Below are positions 28,756 to 38,383 of a stretch of 64,000 nucleotides of DNA, one piece after another (the first letter of the stretch is position 1; every line of letters starts with the position of its first letter). Location of the stretch: positions 124,001 to 188,000 of the forward strand of contig NZ_JAAOEO010000009.1 of the NCBI RefSeq assembly GCF_011393025.1, in the 5' to 3' direction. The stretch is from Neobacillus terrae. GTDB lineage: Bacteria > Bacillota > Bacilli > Bacillales > Cytobacillaceae. The notes under the pieces are model-generated. The model was given only the letters and a program-made list of their open reading frames with translations, was not told the origin of the DNA and made no database searches. Made by a program: the position numbers and the translations under genes.

Positions 28756-29334
28756 ATGGGTAATCGTAAAACATTTATTCTGGTTTTTTCTGCTTTGGGT
28801 ATTACACTTAATGTGGTATTAGGAACAATGGTATCAATGATGAAAATTCCACTTTTATTTTTAGATACCATTGGAACTGTTTTAGTATCTGTCGTATTTG
28901 GTCCATGGTGGGGTTCACTTACGGGTCTTTTGACAAACGTGGTTTTAGGCATAACGACAGAACCTTCGGCAGTATTTTTTGGACTCGTTAATATAGCCAT
29001 TGCACTTGTTACTGGGTTTATGGCAAGGAAATTTAATTTTGCCAAATGGTATGTTGCCCTTTCAACCGGCTTATTGTTATCGATTATCGCACCATTAATT
29101 GGCACGCCTATCGCAGTTGCTTTATTTGGAGGATTAAACGGCAGCGGTATGGACCTTGTAGTATTATGGGCAAGAGCTGCTGGCCACGATATTTTTGCCT
29201 CCACCTTTATATCCAGAATTACAGGAAACTTTGTTGATAAAATTCTTACCTGCCTTCTGGTTATGTTTTTAATCAGCAGGGTGCCTTCCATTCAAAATAC
29301 TTATAATAAAAAGGGATCAGATCATGCAGCGTAG
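28756..29334 (+). CDS. ECF transporter S component, CD3073-type
   Basis: A 192-aa protein with about six hydrophobic helices, the size and topology of an ECF-transporter substrate-binding (S) component. The FLDTIGTVLVSVVFGPWWG and GLLTNVVLGITTEP stretches, with helix-capping Asp and Asn, fit this superfamily and especially the group paired with TudS-like desulfidases (CD3073 type in Clostridioides). No ATPase or T component is nearby, so it would use a shared energising module encoded elsewhere. AAAGGAGAGG lies upstream. The stop overlaps the next gene by 11 bases. The likely substrate is a thiolated small molecule, inferred only from the partner. Confidence 0.8.
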   Translation: MGNRKTFILVFSALGITLNVVLGTMVSMMKIPLLFLDTIGTVLVSVVFGPWWGSLTGLLTNVVLGITTEPSAVFFGLVNIAIALVTGFMARKFNFAKWYVALSTGLLLSIIAPLIGTPIAVALFGGLNGSGMDLVVLWARAAGHDIFASTFISRITGNFVDKILTCLLVMFLISRVPSIQNTYNKKGSDHAA

Positions 29335-29788
29335 TAAAAAGATTCTTCTTGTTTCTCATTGCATTATTAATCAAAATACAGTTATAGAAGAGGAAGCCCG
29401 GGCTCTTGGTGCCATTCCTTCCGTTATGGAATGGGCTCTAAAAAATGGATATGGGATTGTCCAGCTTCCATGTCCTGAATTTACTTTCCTTGGTCTTGAA
29501 CGCCCACCCATGACTTATGAGGAATATGATAATAAATCATACAGGGCCCACTGCCGAAAAATACTGGAGCCAATTATTGACCAATTATTAAACTACCAGC
29601 AAAATGGCTATCAAATAATGGGCACAGTCGGTATACAAAGCAGTCCATCCTGCGACCCTGGACGGGGTGTTTTTATGGAAGAGTTTAAAGGCCTTATGGA
29701 TGTCAAAAAAATTGCGATAGAGACCTTCTGGCACCTTCCGAATACACAGAATCCGGTTTTTAACGCTGATATTCATAAGTCTAAATAA
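29324..29788 (+). CDS. TudS-related (DUF523-like) putative desulfidase, CD3072-type
   Basis: A 154-aa cytoplasmic protein. Three cysteines are placed as in DUF523/TudS proteins: in LVSHCIIN, LPCPEFTFLG and SSPSCDPGRG. In TudS such cysteines hold a [4Fe-4S] cluster that removes sulfur from thiouracil. The stretch PCPEFTFLGLERPPM and the SPSCDPGRG loop are strong family markers. It overlaps the ECF S component gene by 11 bases, so the pair is co-translated. I infer a route that imports a thio-compound and desulfurates it; the natural substrate is unknown. Confidence 0.8.
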   Translation: MQRSKKILLVSHCIINQNTVIEEEARALGAIPSVMEWALKNGYGIVQLPCPEFTFLGLERPPMTYEEYDNKSYRAHCRKILEPIIDQLLNYQQNGYQIMGTVGIQSSPSCDPGRGVFMEEFKGLMDVKKIAIETFWHLPNTQNPVFNADIHKSK

Positions 29789-29799
29789 ATAAGATAAGC

Positions 29800-30060
29800 A
29801 CAAGCGCCCATTCAGGGGGTCAGGGTGCCCGAGTAAACTTCCTGTTCATCCTCTTTTGAATAGACAACATGCAGCTTTGCGACGAACTGAACATTAGCTC
29901 CTTTGATTATGGGCGCAGGAGCACTTTAAAAGTTCGTGTTCACTTATCATACGAAAAAGTGGAATGGACACGAGCTTCACCCAGTATCACCTGCGTCATA
30001 CTTGCGGAAGATACTCAAGTAAACTTTTCAAAGATGAGAATTCGCTAGGCGCTTTTACAG
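29800..30060. repeat. Degenerate Bacillaceae intergenic repeat (copy A)
   Basis: This 375-bp gap has no supportable gene. It contains CTTATCATACGAAAAAGTGG and ATGGACAC (29943-29971), matching CTTATCGTAGGGAGAAGTGG and ATGGACAC at 50829-50857 (25 of 31 bases over the full block), plus GC-rich pieces (GGGCGCAGGAGC, CGCTAGGCGC) of the kind I recognise from dispersed repeats of Bacillus-type genomes. Confidence 0.45.
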
Positions 30061-30079
30061 GTCAAAACTTTATACTTTT

Positions 30080-30115
30080 TATGTACAAAAGGAGGATGCT
30101 CAAGCGCAGCCTCCT
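30080..30115 (-). terminator. Terminator of aspA
   Basis: AGGAGGATGC (30090-30099) pairs with GCAGCCTCCT (30106-30115) with one mismatch; a T-rich tract follows on the minus strand. Confidence 0.7.
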
Positions 30116-30163
30116 CTTTAAGTTAATCTAATATCCCATTTTCCGCACACCAGAACTAATCAG

Positions 30164-31606
30164 CTAGATTTTCAGAACATCCTTTTTTTCAATAAGCTCT
30201 TTGCCCGCTATGCCCGGGTCAGTCATTTCATATGGATGCAAGATAATATCCAGTTCTTCTTCCGTAAGTACCCCTTTTTCCAGGCAAAGGTCTCTTACCG
30301 ACTTTCCTGTTACAATTGCTTCTTTTGCAATCGCGGCTGCCGTTTCATAGCCAACATGCGGATTGATGGCTGTTATAATTCCAACACTGTTGTTGACATA
30401 GTGCTCCAGTCTTTCCCTATTGGCTGTAATACCTTCAAGACAATACTGGCGGAATACGGTAAAGACATTGGTCATTATCTTAATGGATTGAAGCAGATTG
30501 AAAACCAGGACAGGCTCCATGACGTTTAATTCAAACTGCCCTGCTTCTGCTGCCAGGCAAATGGTATGATCATTGCCGATTACCTGGAATGCAACCTGAT
30601 TCAGCACTTCTGCCATAACAGGATTTACTTTTCCAGGCATGATCGAAGAACCTGGCTGGCGTTCCGGAAGCTGAATTTCACCAAGGCCGGCTCGCGGTCC
30701 TGAGGCCATCATCCTTAAATCATTAGCCACTTTGGACATATTCATCATGCACACCTTTAAGGCTGCGGATACCTCAAGATAGCTGTCCGTATTCTGCGTT
30801 GCATCCACCAAGTGTTCTGCTTTCTTCAGAGGGAAACCACTTGTTTCAGCCAGATGGTGTACTACCCTCTCAATATACAGGGGTTCAGCATTTAATCCTG
30901 TGCCGACAGCTGTAGCACCCATATTTACCTCATACAGGTGCTGACGGGAATTGGCTATACGTTCTAAATCCCTGTTCAAAACCCTTGCATATGCTTCAAA
31001 CTCCTGTCCCAGCCTGATAGGCACAGCATCCTGCAAATGGGTTCTGCCCATTTTAATGACATCATTAAATTCAATAGCTTTTTGTTCAAATGCTGCGTGA
31101 AGCTGTTTCATGGCCTCGAGTAAACCTTCCATACTCGATAAAACGGAAATATGGATAGCTGTTGGAAAAGCATCATTTGTCGATTGGGCCATGTTAACAT
31201 GGGTATTGGGACTAATAACTTTATAACTTCCGAGTTTCTCGCCAATCAATTCAAGTGCTCTATTTGCAATTACTTCATTTGTATTCATGTTAATCGATGT
31301 TCCTGCCCCTCCCTGGATAGGGTCCACAATAAATTGTTCATGCCATTTTCCGTCAATTACTTCGTCAGCCGCTAATATGATAGCGTTTGCAATTTTCTCC
31401 TTCAGTTGTCCAATTTCATTGTTAGCTATGGCAGCAGATTTTTTTACTATGGCCATTGCTTTAATTAAGCTTGACTCAATCCGATATCCTGTAATAGGAA
31501 AGTTTTCAACCGCTCTTAAGGTTTGAACTCCATAATAGGCTTGTGCAGGTACTTTCTTTTCTCCCAAAAAATCCTTCTCAACTCTGTATTCTTTATTTCC
31601 GTTCAT
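30164..31606 (-). CDS. aspA: Aspartate ammonia-lyase (aspartase)
   Basis: A 480-aa enzyme of the fumarase/aspartase superfamily, converting L-aspartate to fumarate and ammonia. The flexible catalytic loop GSSIMPGKVNPVMAEV is present, as are AGTSINMNTNEVIAN, NMAQSTNDAFPTA and MGRTHLQDAVPI. Similarity to E. coli AspA runs along the whole length and is closer than to class II fumarase. The frame extends 17 codons upstream, but ATG 31606 follows AAAGGGG and gives the expected N-terminus. It is monocistronic; no asparaginase gene is adjacent, unlike B. subtilis ansAB. Confidence 0.88.
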   Translation of the reverse strand: MNGNKEYRVEKDFLGEKKVPAQAYYGVQTLRAVENFPITGYRIESSLIKAMAIVKKSAAIANNEIGQLKEKIANAIILAADEVIDGKWHEQFIVDPIQGGAGTSINMNTNEVIANRALELIGEKLGSYKVISPNTHVNMAQSTNDAFPTAIHISVLSSMEGLLEAMKQLHAAFEQKAIEFNDVIKMGRTHLQDAVPIRLGQEFEAYARVLNRDLERIANSRQHLYEVNMGATAVGTGLNAEPLYIERVVHHLAETSGFPLKKAEHLVDATQNTDSYLEVSAALKVCMMNMSKVANDLRMMASGPRAGLGEIQLPERQPGSSIMPGKVNPVMAEVLNQVAFQVIGNDHTICLAAEAGQFELNVMEPVLVFNLLQSIKIMTNVFTVFRQYCLEGITANRERLEHYVNNSVGIITAINPHVGYETAAAIAKEAIVTGKSVRDLCLEKGVLTEEELDIILHPYEMTDPGIAGKELIEKKDVLKI

Positions 31607-31843
31607 GTCTTCCGCCCCTTTGTATTCCTTGGTAGCTTGTATTATTATATGCTGCACCGCTACATCCTATCAGGTCATTAATCCTCCTTAAAACGGCTTC
31701 TAATGCGGTAAATCTGCATTACACTATATTCATTATAAAAATCTTGCTTCCTTTTTATATGGCTTTTCACAAAATGTTCTTATTTAATCTTTTTCCATTT
31801 TCATAAATTTGTAAAAAATAATTTTTTCTTCTTCCAAGCTCAA

Positions 31844-31873
31844 AAAGAAAAAGCTCCCCTTAAGGGAAGCTTT
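31844..31873 (-). terminator. Terminator of the six-gene signalling/polysaccharide operon
   Basis: AAAGCTCCCC (31850-31859) and GGGAAGCTTT (31864-31873) form a 10-bp stem with one wobble pair and a TTAA loop; on the minus strand it runs into TTTTTCTTTTT. Confidence 0.85.
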
Positions 31874-31897
31874 AATGGTTAGCGTTATAATAAACTC

Positions 31898-34780
31898 TTA
31901 GGTTCGAGAGTCTTCTTTCTCAGGCACAAGTATTTGGCCAACCTTGCCTATTTTAAGTAAAGTTTGCATTATCGTACGGGATAACTGGCTTGGTTTGTAT
32001 GGCTTTATTAAGTAATCCATTGCCCCAAGCGAAAACCCCTTTTCTTTTTCTTCCAGTGCGGATGAAACAATAATAGGGATTTGCGCCAGGTTATCTCTCT
32101 TCTTTACTGTTTTCATAAACTCCCAGCCATCGGTTTCTGCATCTTCAAGGAGGATATCCAGGACAATTGCATCTGGCGTATTTATGTTCAGATACTCTAA
32201 TGCCTCACTAGCCTTCTTAAAAGCAATTACATTAAAGCCGCTGTCCTTTAACTCTTGTCTAATTAGCCGGACAAGGCTTGTATCATCCTCTACAACCATT
32301 ATGCTATAACCGCTTCCGGAACTAGCCGTCTTATCTTGTTCGTGAGGATCTGCTGTACTTTCGACGGCAGGAAAACTTGCAGTAAATGTACTGCCTTTTC
32401 CATATTCCGATTCCACTGTTACAGAACCATCGTGGGCTTTCATAATTTCCTGGACAATGGCAAGCCCAAGTCCCGTTCCCCCAATTCGTTTTTGGTCCGT
32501 ATTATCAACTCGATAAAACTTCGTAAACAGTTTATCCATTGCATCTTTAGGGATACCCATCCCTTTATCTGCTACATCAACATTTAAACAGCCGCCTGAG
32601 TGGTGAACCTGAATCTTAATCGGCCCTCCCTCCGGCGAATACTTTATCGCATTGCTAATTAGATTCGTGAATACCTGTTCGACCTTAGCCTTGTCACCCA
32701 AAATCATTGGGTTTTCGGGACAGGAATCAAGAATAATCTCGTGCTTTGAAGTATTAACCTTTTGGAGTTCAATAACTGTATTAAGAATAGGAAGAAGCTC
32801 AATATATTTCTTGTCATAAGCCTGCTTTCCTGCCTCCATTCTTTGAACATCAAGAAAATCATTAATGAGAGAGGTTAAGCGTACAGCTTCGCTAAGAATG
32901 GTAGCAAGATATTTCTTTTGCCGTTCCGGTTTCAGCTCCCGATTAAGCATTAATTCGGTAAAACCAAGGATGCTAGCCAACGGAGTACGCAACTCATGGC
33001 TTACAGTACTAACAAATTCCGACTTAATTTGGTCCACTTCATATTCTTTTGTAATATCCCTATGTACGAAAACAGTACCCAGCTTTTCATTGCCCCTGTA
33101 TAAATCCTCACTATAAACTTTTATAATTCGGCTATTGGACTTAAATCTATAGATGAAAGCTTTTTCTACCTTTACTGCTGGGTCGTTGAACTGTACAGTT
33201 TTTTTAAGAAAGTCAGGGAAATCTTCTTCCTCCACGAATTCTGCTAATTCCCTACTCCAGACACTAAAGGGTTTTCCAACCAGAGGTAATTCAGCCTCAT
33301 TAAATATTTCACAGAATTGATCATTTACTTGGAGAATCCTTCCATCAATTGTAACGAGCTGTATCCCTTCCTTTACAGTGTCCAGGATGTCCTGATTCCT
33401 TTTTCTCTCTTCTTCTGATCTCTCAAATAGCGAAATCTTATCAAGAGAGATACCGATATTTTTGGCCAAAGCCATATACTCTCCTAAATCGGATTCCTGG
33501 AATGGTGAACCATAGCGGGTAAACACCATTACCGCTGAAATGTGTGTGTCAGATGAAAAAATGGGCAAATACAAATCATGTCCATATAAAATTCCATCAT
33601 GAAATCCCTTTTCAGCCAAATCAAGTTCTCTTCTAATAGCAAAAGGCTTTTTTTCGAAAGATAGTTTTTCATATAAGCCAGATTCCATATGGATGAGAAA
33701 CTGCTCCTCACCCTTTTTTGAGATGCCATGAGATGCACTGGATTTATCGTTATAAAGAGCAATAATTCCTCTATCAGCACCAATGATTTTACACATAGTG
33801 TGTACAATACTATCTAAAACGACTTGCTTATCAAGTGAGTTGGAGATTAAATTCGTGAGTTGATTTCTGTTCTTTAGCTTTTCCTCATTTTGCTTTCGTA
33901 TTTCAAGTGCTGTTTCTAATTCATATTGCTGGGCCTGGAGTTCGTCCTGCTGTGCCATTAGTTCTTCATTATGAGCCATCAAATCCTCTTCTTTTTCCTG
34001 TACCTTACGCGCCATGGTCCGGAATGCATTAGACAAAAGCCCAATCTCATCCTTGCGGTCTGATCCAATAATAGGGGAAGAAATCTGTCCTTCTGCAATG
34101 TCGTAGGCTGCTTTTGTCAGCAAAGATAGAGGCTGACCAACGTTTCTCAGCATGATCCTGATTATTCTAAGCAATAAAAGAAGAATACCTAAAATAAATA
34201 CAATAAATCCGATTTGGACATAGGTTTGCATTTTTACTAAATACTTAAAATTCTGCTCTAATTTTTTTTCTGAAGTATCTATATAATTGCTTAATAGATG
34301 CTGAAACTCGTTTACTCTTGATGTTGCCTGAGTATTGGCAGTTTGAATAACAAGATCCATTTTACCATTCTCATAGTTACCGAATGCTTCAGGCAAGGTC
34401 TGGTCGAAATAGTAATGTCGGAAAGAATCTATATCACTGATAAGCTTTCTGTTTTCCTTAGATGGATCAAGCTTTTCAAGCTTTTTATTTAGTATCCTAA
34501 TTTTTCCTTCCTGGGCTAATGCGCTTGTTTTTAAATTTTTATTGCCAAGAGCTAAATAGCCCCTGGCATCAAAAAAGGCTTTATTAAAATCCTTATCAAT
34601 TGCCTGAACAACCCGTTCTTTTTCCTTTAACTCCGTTCGTTGTTCGGAAAAACTGCTGTTTAGGAAGTGAAGTAAAGATAATAACACTGCTGCACCAATA
34701 GTAAACGCAAGGATAAAAGTCCCCATTAAAAAGATAAACTGCCTCGATAAACTGTTTTTAAATTTCATATTAATACTCAT
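31898..34780 (-). CDS. Hybrid sensor histidine kinase (HAMP-GAF-PAS-HisKA-HATPase-REC)
   Basis: A 960-aa membrane kinase. Helices at about 13-38 and 188-208 flank an outer helical sensor region (41-185). Then come HAMP (205-262), a Glu/Gln-rich coiled coil (262-305), GAF (305-450), PAS (460-578), HisKA with the phospho-accepting His595 in STVSHELRTPLAS, HATPase (NLISNAIKYS, DKGMGIP, GGTGLGLAIV), and a C-terminal receiver with Asp in AIVLDILLED at about 880. The attached receiver means phosphate must pass through an HPt domain, and the first gene of this operon supplies one. It is the last gene, overlapping the response regulator by 11 bases; ATG 34780 follows AAAGGG. The signal is unknown. 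Confidence 0.9.
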   Translation of the reverse strand: MSINMKFKNSLSRQFIFLMGTFILAFTIGAAVLLSLLHFLNSSFSEQRTELKEKERVVQAIDKDFNKAFFDARGYLALGNKNLKTSALAQEGKIRILNKKLEKLDPSKENRKLISDIDSFRHYYFDQTLPEAFGNYENGKMDLVIQTANTQATSRVNEFQHLLSNYIDTSEKKLEQNFKYLVKMQTYVQIGFIVFILGILLLLLRIIRIMLRNVGQPLSLLTKAAYDIAEGQISSPIIGSDRKDEIGLLSNAFRTMARKVQEKEEDLMAHNEELMAQQDELQAQQYELETALEIRKQNEEKLKNRNQLTNLISNSLDKQVVLDSIVHTMCKIIGADRGIIALYNDKSSASHGISKKGEEQFLIHMESGLYEKLSFEKKPFAIRRELDLAEKGFHDGILYGHDLYLPIFSSDTHISAVMVFTRYGSPFQESDLGEYMALAKNIGISLDKISLFERSEEERKRNQDILDTVKEGIQLVTIDGRILQVNDQFCEIFNEAELPLVGKPFSVWSRELAEFVEEEDFPDFLKKTVQFNDPAVKVEKAFIYRFKSNSRIIKVYSEDLYRGNEKLGTVFVHRDITKEYEVDQIKSEFVSTVSHELRTPLASILGFTELMLNRELKPERQKKYLATILSEAVRLTSLINDFLDVQRMEAGKQAYDKKYIELLPILNTVIELQKVNTSKHEIILDSCPENPMILGDKAKVEQVFTNLISNAIKYSPEGGPIKIQVHHSGGCLNVDVADKGMGIPKDAMDKLFTKFYRVDNTDQKRIGGTGLGLAIVQEIMKAHDGSVTVESEYGKGSTFTASFPAVESTADPHEQDKTASSGSGYSIMVVEDDTSLVRLIRQELKDSGFNVIAFKKASEALEYLNINTPDAIVLDILLEDAETDGWEFMKTVKKRDNLAQIPIIVSSALEEKEKGFSLGAMDYLIKPYKPSQLSRTIMQTLLKIGKVGQILVPEKEDSRT

Positions 34781-35138
34781 TTACTATTCCCTTTACCTTC
34801 TCCAATAGCTGAAGGGGGCTGAACGGCTTTGCCATGAAATAATCGGCCCCGGCCTGAATGATCTTCTCTTGTTCATAACTCTGACTTTTAGCGGAAAGCA
34901 TTAAGATTTTGACACTCTTATTATTTAACTTGGTTCTTATAGCTTCAATTACCTCAAGACCGGTCAGCATAGGCATCATGTAATCAAGAATGATTAAGTC
35001 ATAATGATTCCTACTTGCCAGTTCGAGAGCCTGCTGTCCATCCTCTGCCTCATCAACTTCGTAGTCCTCATCTTCAAGTGTGTCTGTAACCAGCATTCTT
35101 AAAATTTCCTCGTCCTCTGCCAATAAAATCCTCTTCAT
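34770..35138 (-). CDS. Single-domain response regulator (CheY-like)
   Basis: A 122-aa stand-alone receiver. Acidic residues are in LLAEDEEILR, the phospho-acceptor is in LIILDYMMPMLTG, the switch Ser in MLSAKS and the conserved Lys in FMAKPFSP. No output domain is attached, so it should act by protein contact or as a phosphate shuttle. Its start overlaps the secreted-protein gene by four bases (ATGA) and its end overlaps the kinase gene. Targets could be the HPt domain of the operon cyclase or the glycosyltransferase complex; this is inference. Confidence 0.9.
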   Translation of the reverse strand: MKRILLAEDEEILRMLVTDTLEDEDYEVDEAEDGQQALELASRNHYDLIILDYMMPMLTGLEVIEAIRTKLNNKSVKILMLSAKSQSYEQEKIIQAGADYFMAKPFSPLQLLEKVKGIVNEY

Positions 35139-38100
35139 TTAGCGCCTTCCCCAATTCTGCTTGTTTTATATGTTTTCGCCATAACATCATATGACTTTTT
35201 TAGGCGTTCATAATAAGACGGCTCATTCCAATCATCCCATGAATACAAATAGGTATCTTCTTGCAAAAGGAGGTTATTTTTTAAAGAAGGAAAGGACATC
35301 TGAACCTTGCCATTCTTTGTCTCGGCTACGGCAATCCTTATACCTTTAATGGTCTCTGTACCTTTTAGCCCGCTTGTCCATAAATCGCCCATTACTTCCT
35401 TTAAGCTTGGGTCTTTTACGTTTAGCAGCTGCCATGGAATCCTGCCTTCAACCGTCTTTTTATCCTTACTAATGCTTATATCGGTTAAGGAATTAAAATC
35501 TTTATGAAGCGGATTGGCATCACCATATTTTAAGACACCTGTTTCATAATCCTGGAAAGGAATGATCTGTCCAGTACTCGGTATCTTTAATTGTTTATTT
35601 AAGGCAAGCCTAATAGGATGAAAAATTCCATTGTTTTTTTGTCCGGCGTACGATTTTAAAGGAATCATCTTTAGAATTTGCCCGTATTGATAATAGAAAC
35701 TATCGTAGTAGCTGTCTACCATAACCCTCGACTCTTTAGGCCCATTTAACTTAATATCATAATCCACTCCGAAGTCTGTTTTAAGTTTTGTACCGTTCTT
35801 TAAAGGGATGCTCGTTTGGCCCTGATTTGTCTTCGTATCCAGGAGAATATCTGTTTCATCCTCAGGGTACTGAACAGGAGAATTATAGGTTAGCAGAAAG
35901 TATAAATAACCTGAGTCTGATGCTAAGCTAACCGTTTTTAAGCTGCCCTTTTTGTTTTTGGATTGATAAATAACTTTAGCACTTGCTTTTTCCCAGTCTC
36001 CTGATTCCCCATCAACCAAAATGGCTTTATCCTTTCTTCCCGGCTCAAATCCCAATAGCCCAAAGTGCTGCTCGTTCGTTTGCTGATTCGTCCAGTATGG
36101 CCTCCTATCCGGATTATCGATATCCATGGTATTCCATGTCCTCTTAAACCATTCGTCCTGCCAGGTAAATACCATGCCTCCCGCAAATCCTTCAGATACG
36201 ATTGATTGATAAAGCTTTTTATCAATTTCTCCCTGTTCTTCTTCGGAATGGAAGCCCTGGTTAAAGCCAAACTGGTTCTTGTGAGTCAGACCACGGGAAC
36301 CTGGAACCCCAAATTCCGCAACAAGCACAGGCATATTATGACTTTCGATCAAATCATGAAGATATCCTGCGTACGCACTCTTTTTCCCATTTGAACCTAC
36401 ATATTCTGTATATGATTTTTCAAGATTTAAAAAGTCAGGATAATACGGATAAATATGGTACGAAGCAAATAATCCAGAATGGAAATCCTTCGTTGCTGCA
36501 ATGTGATTTGGATTTACTGAAACCATATCTTCAGTGGCCAAAGGTTCAGATGGATGCTTTAGCAAATCAGTTGTAGGCCAATTTGCAAAGCTCATGGAAT
36601 GCTGCCAATGGTAATTTTCACTTTCATACTTGGCCGCATAATCCATGTTCTGGGCAAGCCAGCTCTCAAACGGAGATGCTTTTTCCGTTTTAAAAAACTG
36701 TCCGCTATATTGGCCTATTTGCCTGTTTGCAGTATTAGTACTGGAAACCATCTGTGGGTCCCACTCGATACCAACAATAAAACCAAGGACATATTTAGAA
36801 ATATCGTATTTGTAAGTCCCTGAGGCATGTCCTCTCCGCTCTTCCAGCTGGGCATTTCCATGAATAATATTAATCATATTTCTAATTTCTGTCCGAGAAT
36901 CATCAATATTTTCCTTGGCAAAAGCATTTTGTGATTTTACAAGCCCTTCTTCGTTAACCCATGAACCATGGAAGAGGAAAAGTGGCTTCTTTGCCGTTTG
37001 GTTATATTCATAGAAGGCTTCGTAAAATGCTGGCGGATGGAGTGTATAAATCCTAATAGCATTTGCATTCATCCGGCCAATTTGCTGGAACCAGCGAAGG
37101 TACTCATCTTTCGGGATAGCTGTTTCGCCAGGAAAGTATCCCGGTTTTCCCATCCCAATATTAACGCCCTTTATTAAAAAATCCTTCCATTTACCATCCT
37201 TTTGAATTTGAATATATTCCTTTCCTGTACGGCTGTTTATATTGATTCCGGAGTCCTCTGTTACCTCAACTTTTTCCTGATTCACCTTATGATGCAGACC
37301 ATTAGCCAGCAGTTCCTTCATTATCGGTACATAGGACTTCCAGTAAAAAGAATCGCCTGCGGCAAAATGTTTTTTCCATACATCCAGGCCTTTCGTCTGA
37401 TAAATTCCAGGTACCTCTGCTTCATCAGCAAAGTCACCTGCAAAATAATAAGAGGTGTATTTTACATTTTGAGTGGAAATGATGGCAGGAAAATGAGAAG
37501 GAATCCCATATCTGTCTAAGGCTTCTTTACCTTTGGAGGTAACCGGAAGCTGATAGTTTGCGAGAATTCCGTCTTTATCCCTGGCTTCATTGATGTCAAA
37601 CCAGTACTTGTAATTGGCCTTTAACTCCTGATTAAATCGCTTTTCCCCTGCTCTTGTCAGACTAAAAAGGGCTCCCTCTTCCGTTAGTTCCTTTTCATCT
37701 ATTACTACAACAAAATCATTTTGATTTACAAAAACAAAGCCGCCCCCAGAAAAATTCCACTTCTTTTGTTTTTGGTAATCATCTTTTACCCAAACAGGAA
37801 CCTCAGGACCATTAAGATCCGTAAAATATCTTCCAATCCAGCCGCTCCAATCTAAATTAAACAGGTTGGAAATTTTTGTTCTAACATTTTCTTTTGTAGG
37901 GCTTCCAAAAGTATTGAATTCTGCCACCAGGGTTTTGCCGGGAGTCTGGACCAATGTCTTTTCAATCTTTTCGACTTCAGGCATTTTAAGGCCCCCATAG
38001 AGGCTTTGCGACCTGTTTCCTTTCTGGTTCTGGCCGAGGAATTCATTTCTGTACACTCCATATTGGTCTGTAAGATAAATAACATCATATTTATTTAAAT

Positions 38101-38383
38101 TTTTTGGCAGCCCATTTATCTTGTATTTATTTCCTTCCTCTGGCTTAAAGCCCCGATAATCAGAATCGACAAGGTATCCTTTTTGATCATCCTTAACATA
38201 CTTTCCGTTATTAAGGACCCAGACTAATCCTTTATGCTCCCGGTACGTTTTATCCGGAACCGTCTTGTCTACTATAAGTACGTTCAGCTTTTTTGAATGC
38301 TGGATTTGCCAAAGCCAAAAGGGACTTGTTATGAGAGCCATGAGGACAAATATGTAAATAAATAAGTAGGTTTTTTTTTTCAT
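35135..38383 (-). CDS. Secreted/membrane-anchored TIM-barrel glycosidase-like protein
   Basis: A protein of about 1082 aa. Residues 1-28 are an uncleaved-looking signal anchor (MKKKTYLFIYIFVLMALI). Residues 30-375 form an alpha/beta region of unclear family. Residues 400-755 look like a clan GH-A TIM barrel: KGVNIGMGKPGYFPG, NAIRIYTLHPPAF, then Glu540 in VGIEWDPQ and Glu690 in VLVAEFGVPGSRG, placed like the acid/base and nucleophile. The C-terminal 300 residues are beta-rich, beginning ILVDGESGDWEKA, as in CBM9/DOMON-type modules. ATG 38383 follows AAAGGTG and overlaps the glycosyltransferase stop (ATGA); the upstream extension is not used. It may trim, modify or help export the polymer made by the neighbouring glycosyltransferase. 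I do not recognise a named family. Confidence 0.8.
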   Translation of the reverse strand: MKKKTYLFIYIFVLMALITSPFWLWQIQHSKKLNVLIVDKTVPDKTYREHKGLVWVLNNGKYVKDDQKGYLVDSDYRGFKPEEGNKYKINGLPKNLNKYDVIYLTDQYGVYRNEFLGQNQKGNRSQSLYGGLKMPEVEKIEKTLVQTPGKTLVAEFNTFGSPTKENVRTKISNLFNLDWSGWIGRYFTDLNGPEVPVWVKDDYQKQKKWNFSGGGFVFVNQNDFVVVIDEKELTEEGALFSLTRAGEKRFNQELKANYKYWFDINEARDKDGILANYQLPVTSKGKEALDRYGIPSHFPAIISTQNVKYTSYYFAGDFADEAEVPGIYQTKGLDVWKKHFAAGDSFYWKSYVPIMKELLANGLHHKVNQEKVEVTEDSGININSRTGKEYIQIQKDGKWKDFLIKGVNIGMGKPGYFPGETAIPKDEYLRWFQQIGRMNANAIRIYTLHPPAFYEAFYEYNQTAKKPLFLFHGSWVNEEGLVKSQNAFAKENIDDSRTEIRNMINIIHGNAQLEERRGHASGTYKYDISKYVLGFIVGIEWDPQMVSSTNTANRQIGQYSGQFFKTEKASPFESWLAQNMDYAAKYESENYHWQHSMSFANWPTTDLLKHPSEPLATEDMVSVNPNHIAATKDFHSGLFASYHIYPYYPDFLNLEKSYTEYVGSNGKKSAYAGYLHDLIESHNMPVLVAEFGVPGSRGLTHKNQFGFNQGFHSEEEQGEIDKKLYQSIVSEGFAGGMVFTWQDEWFKRTWNTMDIDNPDRRPYWTNQQTNEQHFGLLGFEPGRKDKAILVDGESGDWEKASAKVIYQSKNKKGSLKTVSLASDSGYLYFLLTYNSPVQYPEDETDILLDTKTNQGQTSIPLKNGTKLKTDFGVDYDIKLNGPKESRVMVDSYYDSFYYQYGQILKMIPLKSYAGQKNNGIFHPIRLALNKQLKIPSTGQIIPFQDYETGVLKYGDANPLHKDFNSLTDISISKDKKTVEGRIPWQLLNVKDPSLKEVMGDLWTSGLKGTETIKGIRIAVAETKNGKVQMSFPSLKNNLLLQEDTYLYSWDDWNEPSYYERLKKSYDVMAKTYKTSRIGEGAK

